From Helicobacteraceae bacterium (GTDB taxonomy: Bacteria; Campylobacterota; Campylobacteria; Campylobacterales; Sulfurimonadaceae): a DNA stretch of 7,179 nt. This document shows positions 1 to 7,003 of this stretch, one piece after another. A program made the translations under genes and the position numbers. Location of the stretch: positions 1 through 7,179 of the forward strand of contig JALUKO010000326.1 of the NCBI GenBank assembly GCA_027056525.1, in the 5' to 3' direction. The notes under the pieces are model-generated. The model searched no databases and was not told where the DNA came from. It worked only from the letters and a program-made list of their open reading frames with translations. Numbering within the stretch: the stretch's first letter is position 1; each line of letters opens with the position of its first letter.

Positions 1-1836
1 GATATAGATATAACCAAGCCCTATTCAGAGCTTGAATCTCATCAACAAAAAGCGATACTTCACGGAAATATAGGTGAGGTTGAGTTCTTATGGAAAAAAC
101 ACAAGGTAAAACGTATCTGGCCGGGTATCATCCGCATCGCATACGATATGTTTAAAGATGAAAAAGAGCTCGCTGATTATATGAGTGAAAAGGTGTGTGA
201 TGTTTGTGGAGGACACAGACTCAAACGTGAGTCTCTAGCCGTACAGGTCGCACAGAAAAAAATTCCGGAACTTTTAGATATGCCAATAGCAAAAACATAT
301 GACTTTTTTGCAAATGAGAGTAACTTTGAGTACCTCGACAAGCAACAAGAGCAGATCGCCGCGCCGATACTTAATGAGATTCGTGAACGTCTCTATTTTT
401 TGTATGATGTTGGGCTTGGCTATATAACCCTAGGGCGTGATGCTCGTAGTATCTCAGGTGGTGAAGCACAACGCATACGGATAGCTTCTCAAATAGGAAG
501 CGGATTGACAGGGGTTATGTATGTGCTTGATGAACCGAGTATCGGTTTACATGAGAGAGATACACTTAAGTTGATACGCACACTTAGAAATTTACAGGAA
601 AAAGGCAACTCTGTCATAGTTGTTGAACATGATAAAGAGACCATAGAAAATGCTGATTTTATTGTCGATATTGGAAGTGGAGCAGGGAAGTTTGGTGGAG
701 AGGTTGTCTTTAGCGGAACACTTGCAAAACTTAAAAAAGCCAAAACATTGACAGCTGATTATCTGTATGGTAAAAAGAAAATTGAGTATTTTTACAGACG
801 TGGACAAGAGAAGTGGATTGAGATAAAAAATGTTACACTCAACAACATCAATAATCTGAGTGCCAAAATTCCACTCAATAATTTTGTGTGTATCACAGGG
901 GTGAGTGGAAGCGGTAAAAGTTCACTGATGCTGCAGACGCTTTTGCCGACTGCACGTGAGCTTTTAAATCATGCAAGAAAGGTCAACAAGGTCGCAGGTG
1001 TAGAGATAACAGGACTGGAAAATGTTGATAAGGTGATCTACCTTGATCAAAGCCCGATAGGGCGTACTCCTAGAAGTAATCCCGCAACCTATACCGGTGT
1101 TATGGATGAGATAAGAAACCTTTTTTCCCAGACAAAAGAGAGCCAGATTCGTGGCTATACTGCGTCACGCTTCTCATTTAACGTCAAAGGTGGGCGTTGT
1201 GAGAAGTGCCAGGGTGAGGGTGAGATAAAAATAGAGATGCACTTTTTGCCCGATATTATGGTGAAGTGTGACTCTTGTAAAGGTCGCAGGTACAATGATC
1301 AGACTTTGGAAGTGTACTACAAAGGAAAAACCATCTCTGATGTACTACATATGTCTGTAGATGAAGCATATGAGTTTTTTAAACCTATACCTAAGATACA
1401 CCAAAAAATGAAAACGCTTGTCGATGTCGGTCTTGGTTACATCACACTTGGGCAAAATGCGGTTACGCTCTCAGGCGGTGAAGCCCAGCGTATAAAACTC
1501 TCAAAAGAGTTAAGCCGTAAAGATACCGGAAAAACACTCTACATACTTGATGAACCTACAACAGGTTTGCATTTTGCAGATGTGGATCGCTTGACAAATG
1601 TACTGCACAAGTTTGTAGAACTTGGAAACTCTGTGCTTATTATTGAGCATAATCTTGATATGATTAAAAATGCTGACTATATTTTAGATATGGGTCCAGA
1701 AGGTGGTAGTGGCGGAGGCCTGATTATAGCTGAGGGCAGTCCGGAAAAACTGGCAGATACACATGAAAAAACCGGCTCATATACGGGAGAGTATCTTAAA
1801 AAAGAGCTTGCCTTACATAAAGATGTAAAAAACTAA
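1..1836 (+). CDS. uvrA: UvrABC system protein A (excinuclease ATPase subunit), 5'-truncated by window edge
   Basis: UvrA is the DNA-damage-sensing ATPase of nucleotide excision repair; as a dimer it scans DNA and loads UvrB. The frame is open from base 1 with 611 codons visible. Alignment from memory to the ~940-residue E. coli protein suggests about 330-340 N-terminal residues, including the first Walker A and first zinc finger, lie upstream. Numbering from the first visible codon: a conserved CxxC (C66, C69); ABC signature I SGGEAQR (152-158); Walker B I VLDEPSIGLH (D177, E178); VVEHD switch histidine; Walker A II GVSGSGKS (300-307); the family block QSPIGRTPRSNPATYTGV; the CX2CX19CX2C zinc finger (C400, C403, C423, C426) that contacts DNA; signature II SGGEAQR (491-497); Walker B II ILDEPTTGLH (D517, E518); and IIEHN. 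All visible catalytic motifs are intact, so the gene looks functional. An ATG at 148 is internal, not the start. uvrB and uvrC are not in the window. Confidence 0.98.
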   Translation, partial: DIDITKPYSELESHQQKAILHGNIGEVEFLWKKHKVKRIWPGIIRIAYDMFKDEKELADYMSEKVCDVCGGHRLKRESLAVQVAQKKIPELLDMPIAKTYDFFANESNFEYLDKQQEQIAAPILNEIRERLYFLYDVGLGYITLGRDARSISGGEAQRIRIASQIGSGLTGVMYVLDEPSIGLHERDTLKLIRTLRNLQEKGNSVIVVEHDKETIENADFIVDIGSGAGKFGGEVVFSGTLAKLKKAKTLTADYLYGKKKIEYFYRRGQEKWIEIKNVTLNNINNLSAKIPLNNFVCITGVSGSGKSSLMLQTLLPTARELLNHARKVNKVAGVEITGLENVDKVIYLDQSPIGRTPRSNPATYTGVMDEIRNLFSQTKESQIRGYTASRFSFNVKGGRCEKCQGEGEIKIEMHFLPDIMVKCDSCKGRRYNDQTLEVYYKGKTISDVLHMSVDEAYEFFKPIPKIHQKMKTLVDVGLGYITLGQNAVTLSGGEAQRIKLSKELSRKDTGKTLYILDEPTTGLHFADVDRLTNVLHKFVELGNSVLIIEHNLDMIKNADYILDMGPEGGSGGGLIIAEGSPEKLADTHEKTGSYTGEYLKKELALHKDVKN

Positions 1837-1850
1837 AAGGAACACTAATC

Positions 1851-2480
1851 ATGAAGAACAAGTTTTTAGAAGCGATGGATTTTAGACATGCGTGTAAAAT
1901 ATTTGATGAGAGTAAAAAAATATCTGATGAAGAGATAAGGTTCATTGTAGAGATGGGACGAAAATCTCCATCTTCTTTTGGTATGGAACCTTGGAAGTTC
2001 TTAGTTATAACTAACGAAGAACTCAAAAAAAAGCTGAGACCTTTTTGTTGGGATCAGGTGCAGATAACTTCATGTTCGCATCTTGTTGTGATCTTGGCTG
2101 CCATAGAGGCTGTTAAACCGGAATCAGGTGAAGTTTTAAAAAAATTCTCAAGAAGAGAGATGCCAAAAGAGCAACTTGATTTTTATATGCAGCTTTATAC
2201 AAACCATTTGCAAGACACTCTAAGTTCTGATGAGAAAATATATGCGTGGACATCAAAACAAACGTATATAGCACTTGCCAACATGATGACGGGAGCTGCC
2301 TATCTACACATCGATTCATGCCCTATTGAAGGGTTTGAGAAGAGTAAGGTTGAAGAGATTCTAAATATTGATACTAAGCAATATCAACTCTCTGTTATAG
2401 TTCCTTTTGGATATAGACTCCATGAACGCTCACAACAGTTAAGATCACCTTATGAAGATGTGGTGGAATACATTTGCTAA
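1851..2480 (+). CDS. NAD(P)H-dependent nitroreductase-family flavoprotein (NfsB/RdxA type)
   Basis: A predicted cytoplasmic FMN oxidoreductase of 209 residues, the usual length for NfsB and Helicobacter RdxA. Family members transfer two electrons from NAD(P)H to nitro compounds, quinones or similar acceptors; the natural substrate here cannot be told. The N-terminal FMN-phosphate motif is FRHACKIF (R12, H13, C15, K16). It is followed by the family block SPSSFGMEPWKF (39-50), a KQTYIALANMM helix (136-146), DSCPIEGF (155-162) and a C-terminal VPFGYR (184-189). Cysteines 15 and 157 fall where RdxA has Cys19 and Cys159, whereas E. coli NfsB has Thr and Val; other nitroreductases of this subgroup may share them, so this does not prove an RdxA orthologue. 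The ATG is preceded by AAGGAA (1837-1842) at 8 bases. The gene follows uvrA by 14 bases with no terminator between, so cotranscription is likely. Family is certain; specific function is not. Confidence 0.93.
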   Translation: MKNKFLEAMDFRHACKIFDESKKISDEEIRFIVEMGRKSPSSFGMEPWKFLVITNEELKKKLRPFCWDQVQITSCSHLVVILAAIEAVKPESGEVLKKFSRREMPKEQLDFYMQLYTNHLQDTLSSDEKIYAWTSKQTYIALANMMTGAAYLHIDSCPIEGFEKSKVEEILNIDTKQYQLSVIVPFGYRLHERSQQLRSPYEDVVEYIC

Positions 2481-2501
2481 TAGATTGTAAAAAAATTTTA
2501 G

Positions 2502-2507
2502 TATAAT
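2502..2507 (+). promoter_or_regulatory. Sigma-70 -10 box for ppaC
   Basis: A perfect TATAAT lies in the 53-base gap between the nitroreductase stop and ppaC, preceded by an A/T-rich run (TTTTAG). No -35 hexamer sits at proper spacing: TTGTAA at 2485 is too close and TTGCTA at 2474 too far. A strong -10 without a -35 fits Campylobacterota sigma-70 promoters. The predicted transcript would start near 2514, about 20 bases before the ATG. The ribosome binding site AAAAGG (2522-2527) is 6 bases from the start codon. Confidence 0.65.
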
Positions 2508-2533
2508 TTCAGAAAAAATATAAAAGGTTCTCA

Positions 2534-3460
2534 ATGGCAACATATGTTTTTGGTCATACAAATCCGGACAGCGACTCGATTATAGGGGCTATCTCTCTTT
2601 CGTACCTAAAAAATCAACTTGGTGAAGAGTGCATCCCGACACGTCAGGGTGACATCTCTGCTGAAACACAGTTTATACTTGATAGATTTAATTATACAGA
2701 CAAAGCACCTGAACTTAAAACTTCTGTAGCAGGTGAGTCTGTTTATCTGATCGATTTTTCTGATAAAGCGCAAGCTCCAAAAGATATAGAAGAAGCAACG
2801 ATTCTTGGGATAGTAGATCATCATAAACTTGGTGATCTCACAACAGATACACCTTTGGAGTGTTGGATTAGACCTATAGGATGTTCTAACACCGTGGTTA
2901 AGCAGATGTTTGACTTTTATAATGTTGAGATACCAAAAGATATCGCAGGGATGATGATGTGTGCTATTTTAAGTGACACGGTGATCTTTCGTTCGCCAAC
3001 ATGCACAAAAGAAGATACAAAAGCGGTAAAAGAGCTTAGCGAGATCTGTGGGATTGAAGATTATAAACAACTTGCTATGGATATGTTTATAGCAAAATCT
3101 GCCGTAGAGGGTGCGAGTGCGCGCGAGCTCAATACACGTGATTATAAAGAGTTCGATATGAATGGCGTTAAAGTTGGTATAGGGCAATTGGAGATGGTTG
3201 ATATATCAGTTTTAGAGCCTCGTATTGAGGAGCTTATGGCAGATATGCAAAAGATGAAAGAGGAGGGTGGACTTCATACTGTGCTGATTCTTCTGACGGA
3301 TATTATCAAAGAGGGCTCACAACTTCTAGTTGCAAGTGACGATGAGAGTAAAATAGAGGCAGCTTTTGGTAAAAGTCTTGAAAATTCTCAAGCGTGGCTT
3401 GATGGGGTTCTTAGTCGTAAAAAACAGGTTGTTCCGTTTGTACAGCCACAGTTTAAGTAG
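2534..3460 (+). CDS. ppaC: Manganese-dependent inorganic pyrophosphatase (family II, DHH superfamily)
   Basis: It hydrolyses pyrophosphate to two phosphates in the cytoplasm, pulling forward the reactions that release PPi (nucleic acid synthesis, aminoacylation, acyl activation). At 308 residues it matches the classical B. subtilis-type enzyme (about 309). The N-terminal DHH domain carries metal ligands in FGHTNPDSDS (H8, D12, D14), LIDFSD (D74), VDHH (D95, H96, H97) and ILSDT (D148). The C-terminal DHHA2 domain (about 190-305) holds K205 and the substrate-binding SRKKQ motif (294-298). All recognisable catalytic residues are present. There is no CBS/DRTGG regulatory insert, so adenine-nucleotide control of the CBS-PPase kind is not expected. 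The ATG follows AAAAGG by 6 bases, and the gene has its own -10 box at 2502. It is convergent with the acyl-CoA synthetase gene, 8 bases away. Family II enzymes are unrelated to the common Ppa (family I) fold. Confidence 0.97.
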   Translation: MATYVFGHTNPDSDSIIGAISLSYLKNQLGEECIPTRQGDISAETQFILDRFNYTDKAPELKTSVAGESVYLIDFSDKAQAPKDIEEATILGIVDHHKLGDLTTDTPLECWIRPIGCSNTVVKQMFDFYNVEIPKDIAGMMMCAILSDTVIFRSPTCTKEDTKAVKELSEICGIEDYKQLAMDMFIAKSAVEGASARELNTRDYKEFDMNGVKVGIGQLEMVDISVLEPRIEELMADMQKMKEEGGLHTVLILLTDIIKEGSQLLVASDDESKIEAAFGKSLENSQAWLDGVLSRKKQVVPFVQPQFK

Positions 3461-3473
3461 GCTTTTGCCTACT
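3456..3473. terminator. Bidirectional hairpin shared by ppaC and the acyl-CoA synthetase gene
   Basis: AGTAGGC (3456-3462), loop TTTT, GCCTACT (3467-3473): a perfect 7-bp stem with a four-base loop between two convergent genes. The ppaC TAG (3458-3460) lies in the left arm and the minus-strand TAG (3469-3471) in the right arm, exactly mirrored. Position suggests a bidirectional terminator. However, neither strand has a proper U-tract directly after the stem (CAGTGTAG on plus, TTAAAC on minus), so intrinsic termination may be weak. Confidence 0.5.
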
Positions 3474-5133
3474 CAGTGTAGAGATAACGTTTTATCTTCT
3501 TTGTAGGTGTTTTTACAAAAGGCTCTATTTGTTCTACAAACTTTATGATCTTTGAGTATGCAGCGAGTTTGTCATTGACTTCTATTCGCATACTCTCAAG
3601 TAGTTCTTCTATCTTTTGTCTTACTTCACTGTCTGGGGTATTGTGTCCTTTAAACATTTTGTCTATAAGCTCATAATCTAAGTGAATTCTGGCTATAAGT
3701 TTTCCTTCGAGTTCAAGTACAAGAGAATCGGCAACGCTTTCATGTTGGTTTATGAGAGATTCTATCTGTTCAGGGTATATATTTTCACCGGCAGGCCCTA
3801 GTATCATGTTCTTACTTCGACCACTTATAAAAATATACCCATCCTCATCAAGATAACCAAGATCTCCTGTAAGAAACCAGCCATCTTCCATAACCTCTTC
3901 ATTTTGTTTCTCATTTTTATAATACCCAAGCATAACACTCGGTGATCTTACAATGATCTCACCTTCGCCTGTTTTTGGGTCCGGATCTTTGATCTTGACT
4001 TCAACGCCAACCATTGGCAATCCCGTAGAGCCTACTTTTATCGGTTCCCCTATTCTTGTGCCGGCGATGAGCGGAGAGGTCTCTGTGAGACCATAACCTA
4101 CAATATATGGAAACTCTGCTTCTTTTAGGAACTCCTCTACATAGCGTGAGAGAGGTGCTCCACCTATGCCAAAGAAACGGATTCTGCCACCAAAGGTCTC
4201 TATGAGTTTTTTTCCGGCGATCTTGTTAAGTTGTTTTCTGAAAAAAGCAATACTATAAATCATCCTCATAACAAATGAGCCAGTAAATTTAGGCAAGATC
4301 TTGTTCTTGTAAATTTTTTCTATGATAAGAGGAACACTAAGCATCATAGTTGGTTTGACCTCTGCAAATGCTTTTATAAGAACATTTGGTGTGGGTGTTT
4401 TGCTGATATACACAACACTTGCACCATGCAAAATAGGCACTATCATACCAACAGTACACTCAAATGTGTGAGCAAGCGGTAAGATAGATAAAAAAACATC
4501 TTCGGGGAGGATACTGATGTTTTTATAGGCGCTCATTGAGTTAGTGACAAGATTCTTATGAGAAAGCATCACACCTTTTGAATGACCCGTTGTTCCAGAA
4601 GTGTATAGCAGCGCAGCAATATCGTCTTCTTCCGGTTTAGGGAGCTCTTTGGAAGCGATTTTTTGTTTGATTTTTGACATATAACTTTGGTTTGTCAGCT
4701 CATCTACAAGTGTAAAATCATCAAGCTTTACAACAAAGTTGAGGTTGGAGTCTTCCATCTCTTCTATAGTTTGCAGATGCTTCTTGGAAACAAAGATCGC
4801 TTTTGCTTCTGAGTGTCCAATGATATGGTGTACATCAGAAGAGTTAAAGTCTGGAAGTATAGGGACTATAACTGCACCAAAATAGGTCACTGCAAAGTAA
4901 GCAACTGCCCAGTTTGGCATGTTCTCGCTCAGAAGTGCGACCTTGTCACCTTTTGAAATGCCGTTTTCTCGCAAAACTTCGATCATCTCTTTGATCTTCG
5001 CACCAAAAGCTTCATAGCTGAGAGCCTCTTGCGATATGAAAGATAAAACATCTTTTTTTCCATAAAGTTTTACAGAGCGCTCAAGCAGGCTTGGAAGTGT
5101 AAAGTTATCTAAATTATCATAAGGGTAAGTCAT
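3469..5133 (-). CDS. AMP-forming long-chain acyl-CoA synthetase (AMP-binding/ANL superfamily)
   Basis: A predicted fatty acid-CoA ligase of 554 residues: ATP plus a carboxylate gives acyl-AMP and PPi, then acyl-CoA. The adenylate-forming motifs appear in order: phosphate loop YTSGTTGHSKG (177-187), PLAHTFE (219-225), GIGGAPLS (322-329), YGLTETSP (347-354), GWFLTGD (418-424, ribose-binding D424), GRSKNMI (438-444), GENIYPEQIE (449-458) and, near the C-terminus, PTKKIKR (543-549), whose K546 aligns with the catalytic A10 lysine. The enzyme therefore looks active. There is no signal peptide or clear membrane segment; segment 285-298 is hydrophobic with basic residues and might associate with membrane (inference). 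The PLAHTFE/GGAPLS pattern resembles FadD/FAA1-like long-chain enzymes, but chain length cannot be assigned. The ATG is preceded on its strand by AAGAGA at 6 bases. The gene is a single unit, divergent from ygiQ, with no beta-oxidation gene nearby. It may serve fatty acid recycling rather than degradation (inference). Confidence 0.93.
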   Translation of the reverse strand: MTYPYDNLDNFTLPSLLERSVKLYGKKDVLSFISQEALSYEAFGAKIKEMIEVLRENGISKGDKVALLSENMPNWAVAYFAVTYFGAVIVPILPDFNSSDVHHIIGHSEAKAIFVSKKHLQTIEEMEDSNLNFVVKLDDFTLVDELTNQSYMSKIKQKIASKELPKPEEDDIAALLYTSGTTGHSKGVMLSHKNLVTNSMSAYKNISILPEDVFLSILPLAHTFECTVGMIVPILHGASVVYISKTPTPNVLIKAFAEVKPTMMLSVPLIIEKIYKNKILPKFTGSFVMRMIYSIAFFRKQLNKIAGKKLIETFGGRIRFFGIGGAPLSRYVEEFLKEAEFPYIVGYGLTETSPLIAGTRIGEPIKVGSTGLPMVGVEVKIKDPDPKTGEGEIIVRSPSVMLGYYKNEKQNEEVMEDGWFLTGDLGYLDEDGYIFISGRSKNMILGPAGENIYPEQIESLINQHESVADSLVLELEGKLIARIHLDYELIDKMFKGHNTPDSEVRQKIEELLESMRIEVNDKLAAYSKIIKFVEQIEPFVKTPTKKIKRYLYTE

Positions 5134-5166
5134 ATATAATCTCTTATTTTAGATTTGTAAAGTATT

Positions 5167-5172
5167 ATTATA
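5167..5172 (-). promoter_or_regulatory. -10 box for the acyl-CoA synthetase gene
   Basis: Read on the minus strand, this is a perfect TATAAT preceded by TATG, about 33 bases upstream of the ATG at 5133. A transcript would start near 5160 and carry a leader of about 27 bases with the AAGAGA ribosome binding site. No convincing -35 box is seen. Confidence 0.55.
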
Positions 5173-5174
5173 CA

Positions 5175-5189
5175 TATAAAATCTATATT
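5175..5189 (+). promoter_or_regulatory. Probable -10 region for ygiQ
   Basis: Two overlapping weak candidates lie in the 88-base divergent gap: TATAAA (5175-5180) and TATATT (5184-5189). Either would give a leader of about 25-40 bases before the TTG start. The choice between them is uncertain; support is position and A/T pattern only. The site lies back-to-back with the minus-strand -10 at 5167-5172. Confidence 0.3.
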
Positions 5190-5207
5190 TTGTATGTACC
5201 CTGTGTT

Positions 5208-5224
5208 AAAAAGGTTAAAAATTG
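5208..5224 (+). promoter_or_regulatory. Ribosome binding site and TTG start that fix the ygiQ start
   Basis: AAAAAGG (5208-5214) lies 7 bases before TTG (5222-5224). An in-frame TAA at 5207-5209 excludes any earlier start. The next in-frame ATG is codon 32, inside the conserved EEMDALGWEQCD block of the family, and so is too late. TTG is therefore the most likely initiation codon. Confidence 0.75.
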
Positions 5225-7003
5225 AGTAGAAGAAACAAAAATAAACATAGTAATGTCAAGAGAGACACGATAACTTTTACTGAAAAAGATTTTTTGCCTA
5301 CAACAAAAGAGGAGATGGATGCTCTTGGTTGGGAGCAGTGTGATGTGATTCTCGTTAGTGGTGATGCTTATATAGATTCCCCTTTTATCGGGGTGGCTAT
5401 GGTTGGGCGTATGCTTGAGAAAATGGGTTACAAGGTCGGTATGATAGGTCAACCAGATATCCATAGTGACGTTGATATAAAACGATTGGGTGAGCCTCGT
5501 TTGTACTGGGGCGTGAGTGGTGGTAGTGTTGATTCTATGGTGAGTAACTACACCGCAACAAAGAAGTTTCGTAACTCTGATGATTATACTCCAGGTGGAA
5601 AGAATAACAAACGACCCGATAGAGCTGTACTTGTTTATACCAATTTGATTCGGCGTTATTTTAAAAATACAGTTCCCATAGTTCTTGGGGGCATAGAAGC
5701 TTCACTTCGCCGTGTGACACACTATGACTACTGGTCAAACAAACTGAAAAAACCGATACTTTTTGACTCAAAAGCAGACGTGATGATCTACGGTATGGGG
5801 GAGATTGCACTTGAGCAGCTTACCCGTGCCATAGATGAGGGGCGTGACTACAAAGATATTCGCGGGCTTTGTTATATTGCAAAAGAGCCTGTATATGAGT
5901 ATATACAACTTCCCTCTCATCAGGAGTGCTTAGATGAGAAAGAGAAGTATATAGACCTTTTTGATGCTTTTTATGATAACAATGATCCCATCTCAGCAAA
6001 TGGACTGTGTCAGCCGGTAGACAGCCGTTATCTGATTCAAAATCCACCGTGTGATTATCTCAACGAAGATGAGATGGATGCAAACTCAAAACTCCCCTTT
6101 ACTCGTGAGCTTCATCCATATTATGCAAAAGATGGTAAGGTGCAATGCCTTGAGACCATTAAGTTCTCTATCATGACACACCATGGATGTTGGGGTGAAT
6201 GTAACTTTTGTGCCATTGGAGTGCATCAGGGGCGAACCATAAGAACAAGAAGTGAGAAAAATATTCTTGAGGAAGCAAAAGAGTTTAACAAGTACAAGGA
6301 CTATAAAGGGATCATCTCTGATGTAGGTGGACCAACTGCCAATATGTACGGCTATGAGTGTGGTAAAAAACTTAAACTTGGTACCTGTGATCATCAGCGT
6401 TGTGTCGATGCGACCCATTTATGTAAAACAATGAAGGTCGATCATGGAAGAAACATCAACCTGCTTCGCCAAGTAAGGCAGGTAGAAGGTGTTAGAAAAG
6501 CTTTTGTGGCTTCTGGTGTGCGGTATGATTTGATTACAGAAGATAAGCAGCATGGGTACGAATACCTCAAAGAGATGGTGAAGCACCATATATCCGGGCA
6601 GATGAAAGTAGCCCCTGAACATACGCAGCAGCATGTTTTGGAGTTGATGGGAAAACCGGGTAAACAAACTCTGGTTGATTTTAAAAAACTTTATGACAAG
6701 TTAAACAAAGAAGAGGGGAAGAATCAGTTCCTTACCTACTACCTTATAGCAGCACATCCGGGGTGTGAAGAGAAAGATATGCATGAGCTAAAACGCTTTA
6801 CAAAAGAGGAGTTGCAGATGAATCCTGAGCAGGCTCAGGTATTTACACCAACACCAAGTACTTACTCAGCAGTTATGTACTACACGGAGATGGATCCAAA
6901 AACTCGTAAAAAGATCTTTGTAGAGAAAGATACAAAAAGAAAAGAGAAACAAAAGCAGATCGTTGTGAAAAAAGAGTGTTTCAAAAGTGGGTTTGCATCC
7001 TAA
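5222..7003 (+). CDS. ygiQ: YgiQ family radical SAM protein (UPF0313)
   Basis: A radical S-adenosylmethionine enzyme of undetermined reaction, conserved across many bacteria. It has 593 residues. The N-terminal YgiQ domain shows FLPTTKEEMDALGW (24-37), VSGDAYID (45-52), the RPDRAVLVYTNL block (131-142) and LGGIEASLRR..HYDYW (155-171). The radical SAM motif CWGECNFC (C323, C327, C330) should hold the [4Fe-4S] cluster that cleaves SAM. A second conserved cysteine set follows GGPTANMY (369-376): C380, C389, C394 and C401, possibly an auxiliary Fe-S or zinc site (inference). VAPEHTQ (463-469) and AHPGCEEKDM (511-520) complete the barrel region. After TPTPSTYSAVMYYT (542-555) only a Lys/Arg-rich tail remains; E. 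coli YgiQ (about 739 residues) continues well beyond this point, so the C-terminal domain is shortened. No frameshift is apparent, since the next gene's promoter starts within 15 bases of the stop. It starts at TTG. Neighbours do not reveal a substrate. Confidence 0.95.
   Translation: MSRRNKNKHSNVKRDTITFTEKDFLPTTKEEMDALGWEQCDVILVSGDAYIDSPFIGVAMVGRMLEKMGYKVGMIGQPDIHSDVDIKRLGEPRLYWGVSGGSVDSMVSNYTATKKFRNSDDYTPGGKNNKRPDRAVLVYTNLIRRYFKNTVPIVLGGIEASLRRVTHYDYWSNKLKKPILFDSKADVMIYGMGEIALEQLTRAIDEGRDYKDIRGLCYIAKEPVYEYIQLPSHQECLDEKEKYIDLFDAFYDNNDPISANGLCQPVDSRYLIQNPPCDYLNEDEMDANSKLPFTRELHPYYAKDGKVQCLETIKFSIMTHHGCWGECNFCAIGVHQGRTIRTRSEKNILEEAKEFNKYKDYKGIISDVGGPTANMYGYECGKKLKLGTCDHQRCVDATHLCKTMKVDHGRNINLLRQVRQVEGVRKAFVASGVRYDLITEDKQHGYEYLKEMVKHHISGQMKVAPEHTQQHVLELMGKPGKQTLVDFKKLYDKLNKEEGKNQFLTYYLIAAHPGCEEKDMHELKRFTKEELQMNPEQAQVFTPTPSTYSAVMYYTEMDPKTRKKIFVEKDTKRKEKQKQIVVKKECFKSGFAS

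Noticed and set aside
148..150. ATG as the uvrA start
   Set aside because: The frame is open to base 1 and the upstream 49 codons match UvrA sequence (for example KAILHGNIGEVEF), so this Met is internal.
489..807. Minus-strand open frames inside uvrA
   Set aside because: They lie opposite conserved UvrA motifs, lack ribosome sites and encode Ser/Phe/Cys-rich low-complexity protein typical of antisense shadows.
452..1497. Repeated SGGEAQR and LDEP motifs as a tandem duplication or gene fusion
   Set aside because: UvrA normally carries two ABC ATPase modules, so the internal similarity is the standard architecture.
2474..2490. A -35 box for the ppaC promoter
   Set aside because: TTGCTA would give a 22-base spacer and TTGTAA an 11-base spacer; neither is workable.
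5183..5464. Minus-strand frame of 93 codons spanning the divergent promoter region
   Set aside because: It overlaps the ygiQ start and conserved N-terminus, and its end runs through the promoter DNA; no domain or ribosome site supports it.
5820..6667. Minus-strand open frames inside ygiQ, including one of 110 codons
   Set aside because: They overlap the radical SAM and conserved cysteine regions of a clearly real gene and show no recognisable domain or start signal.
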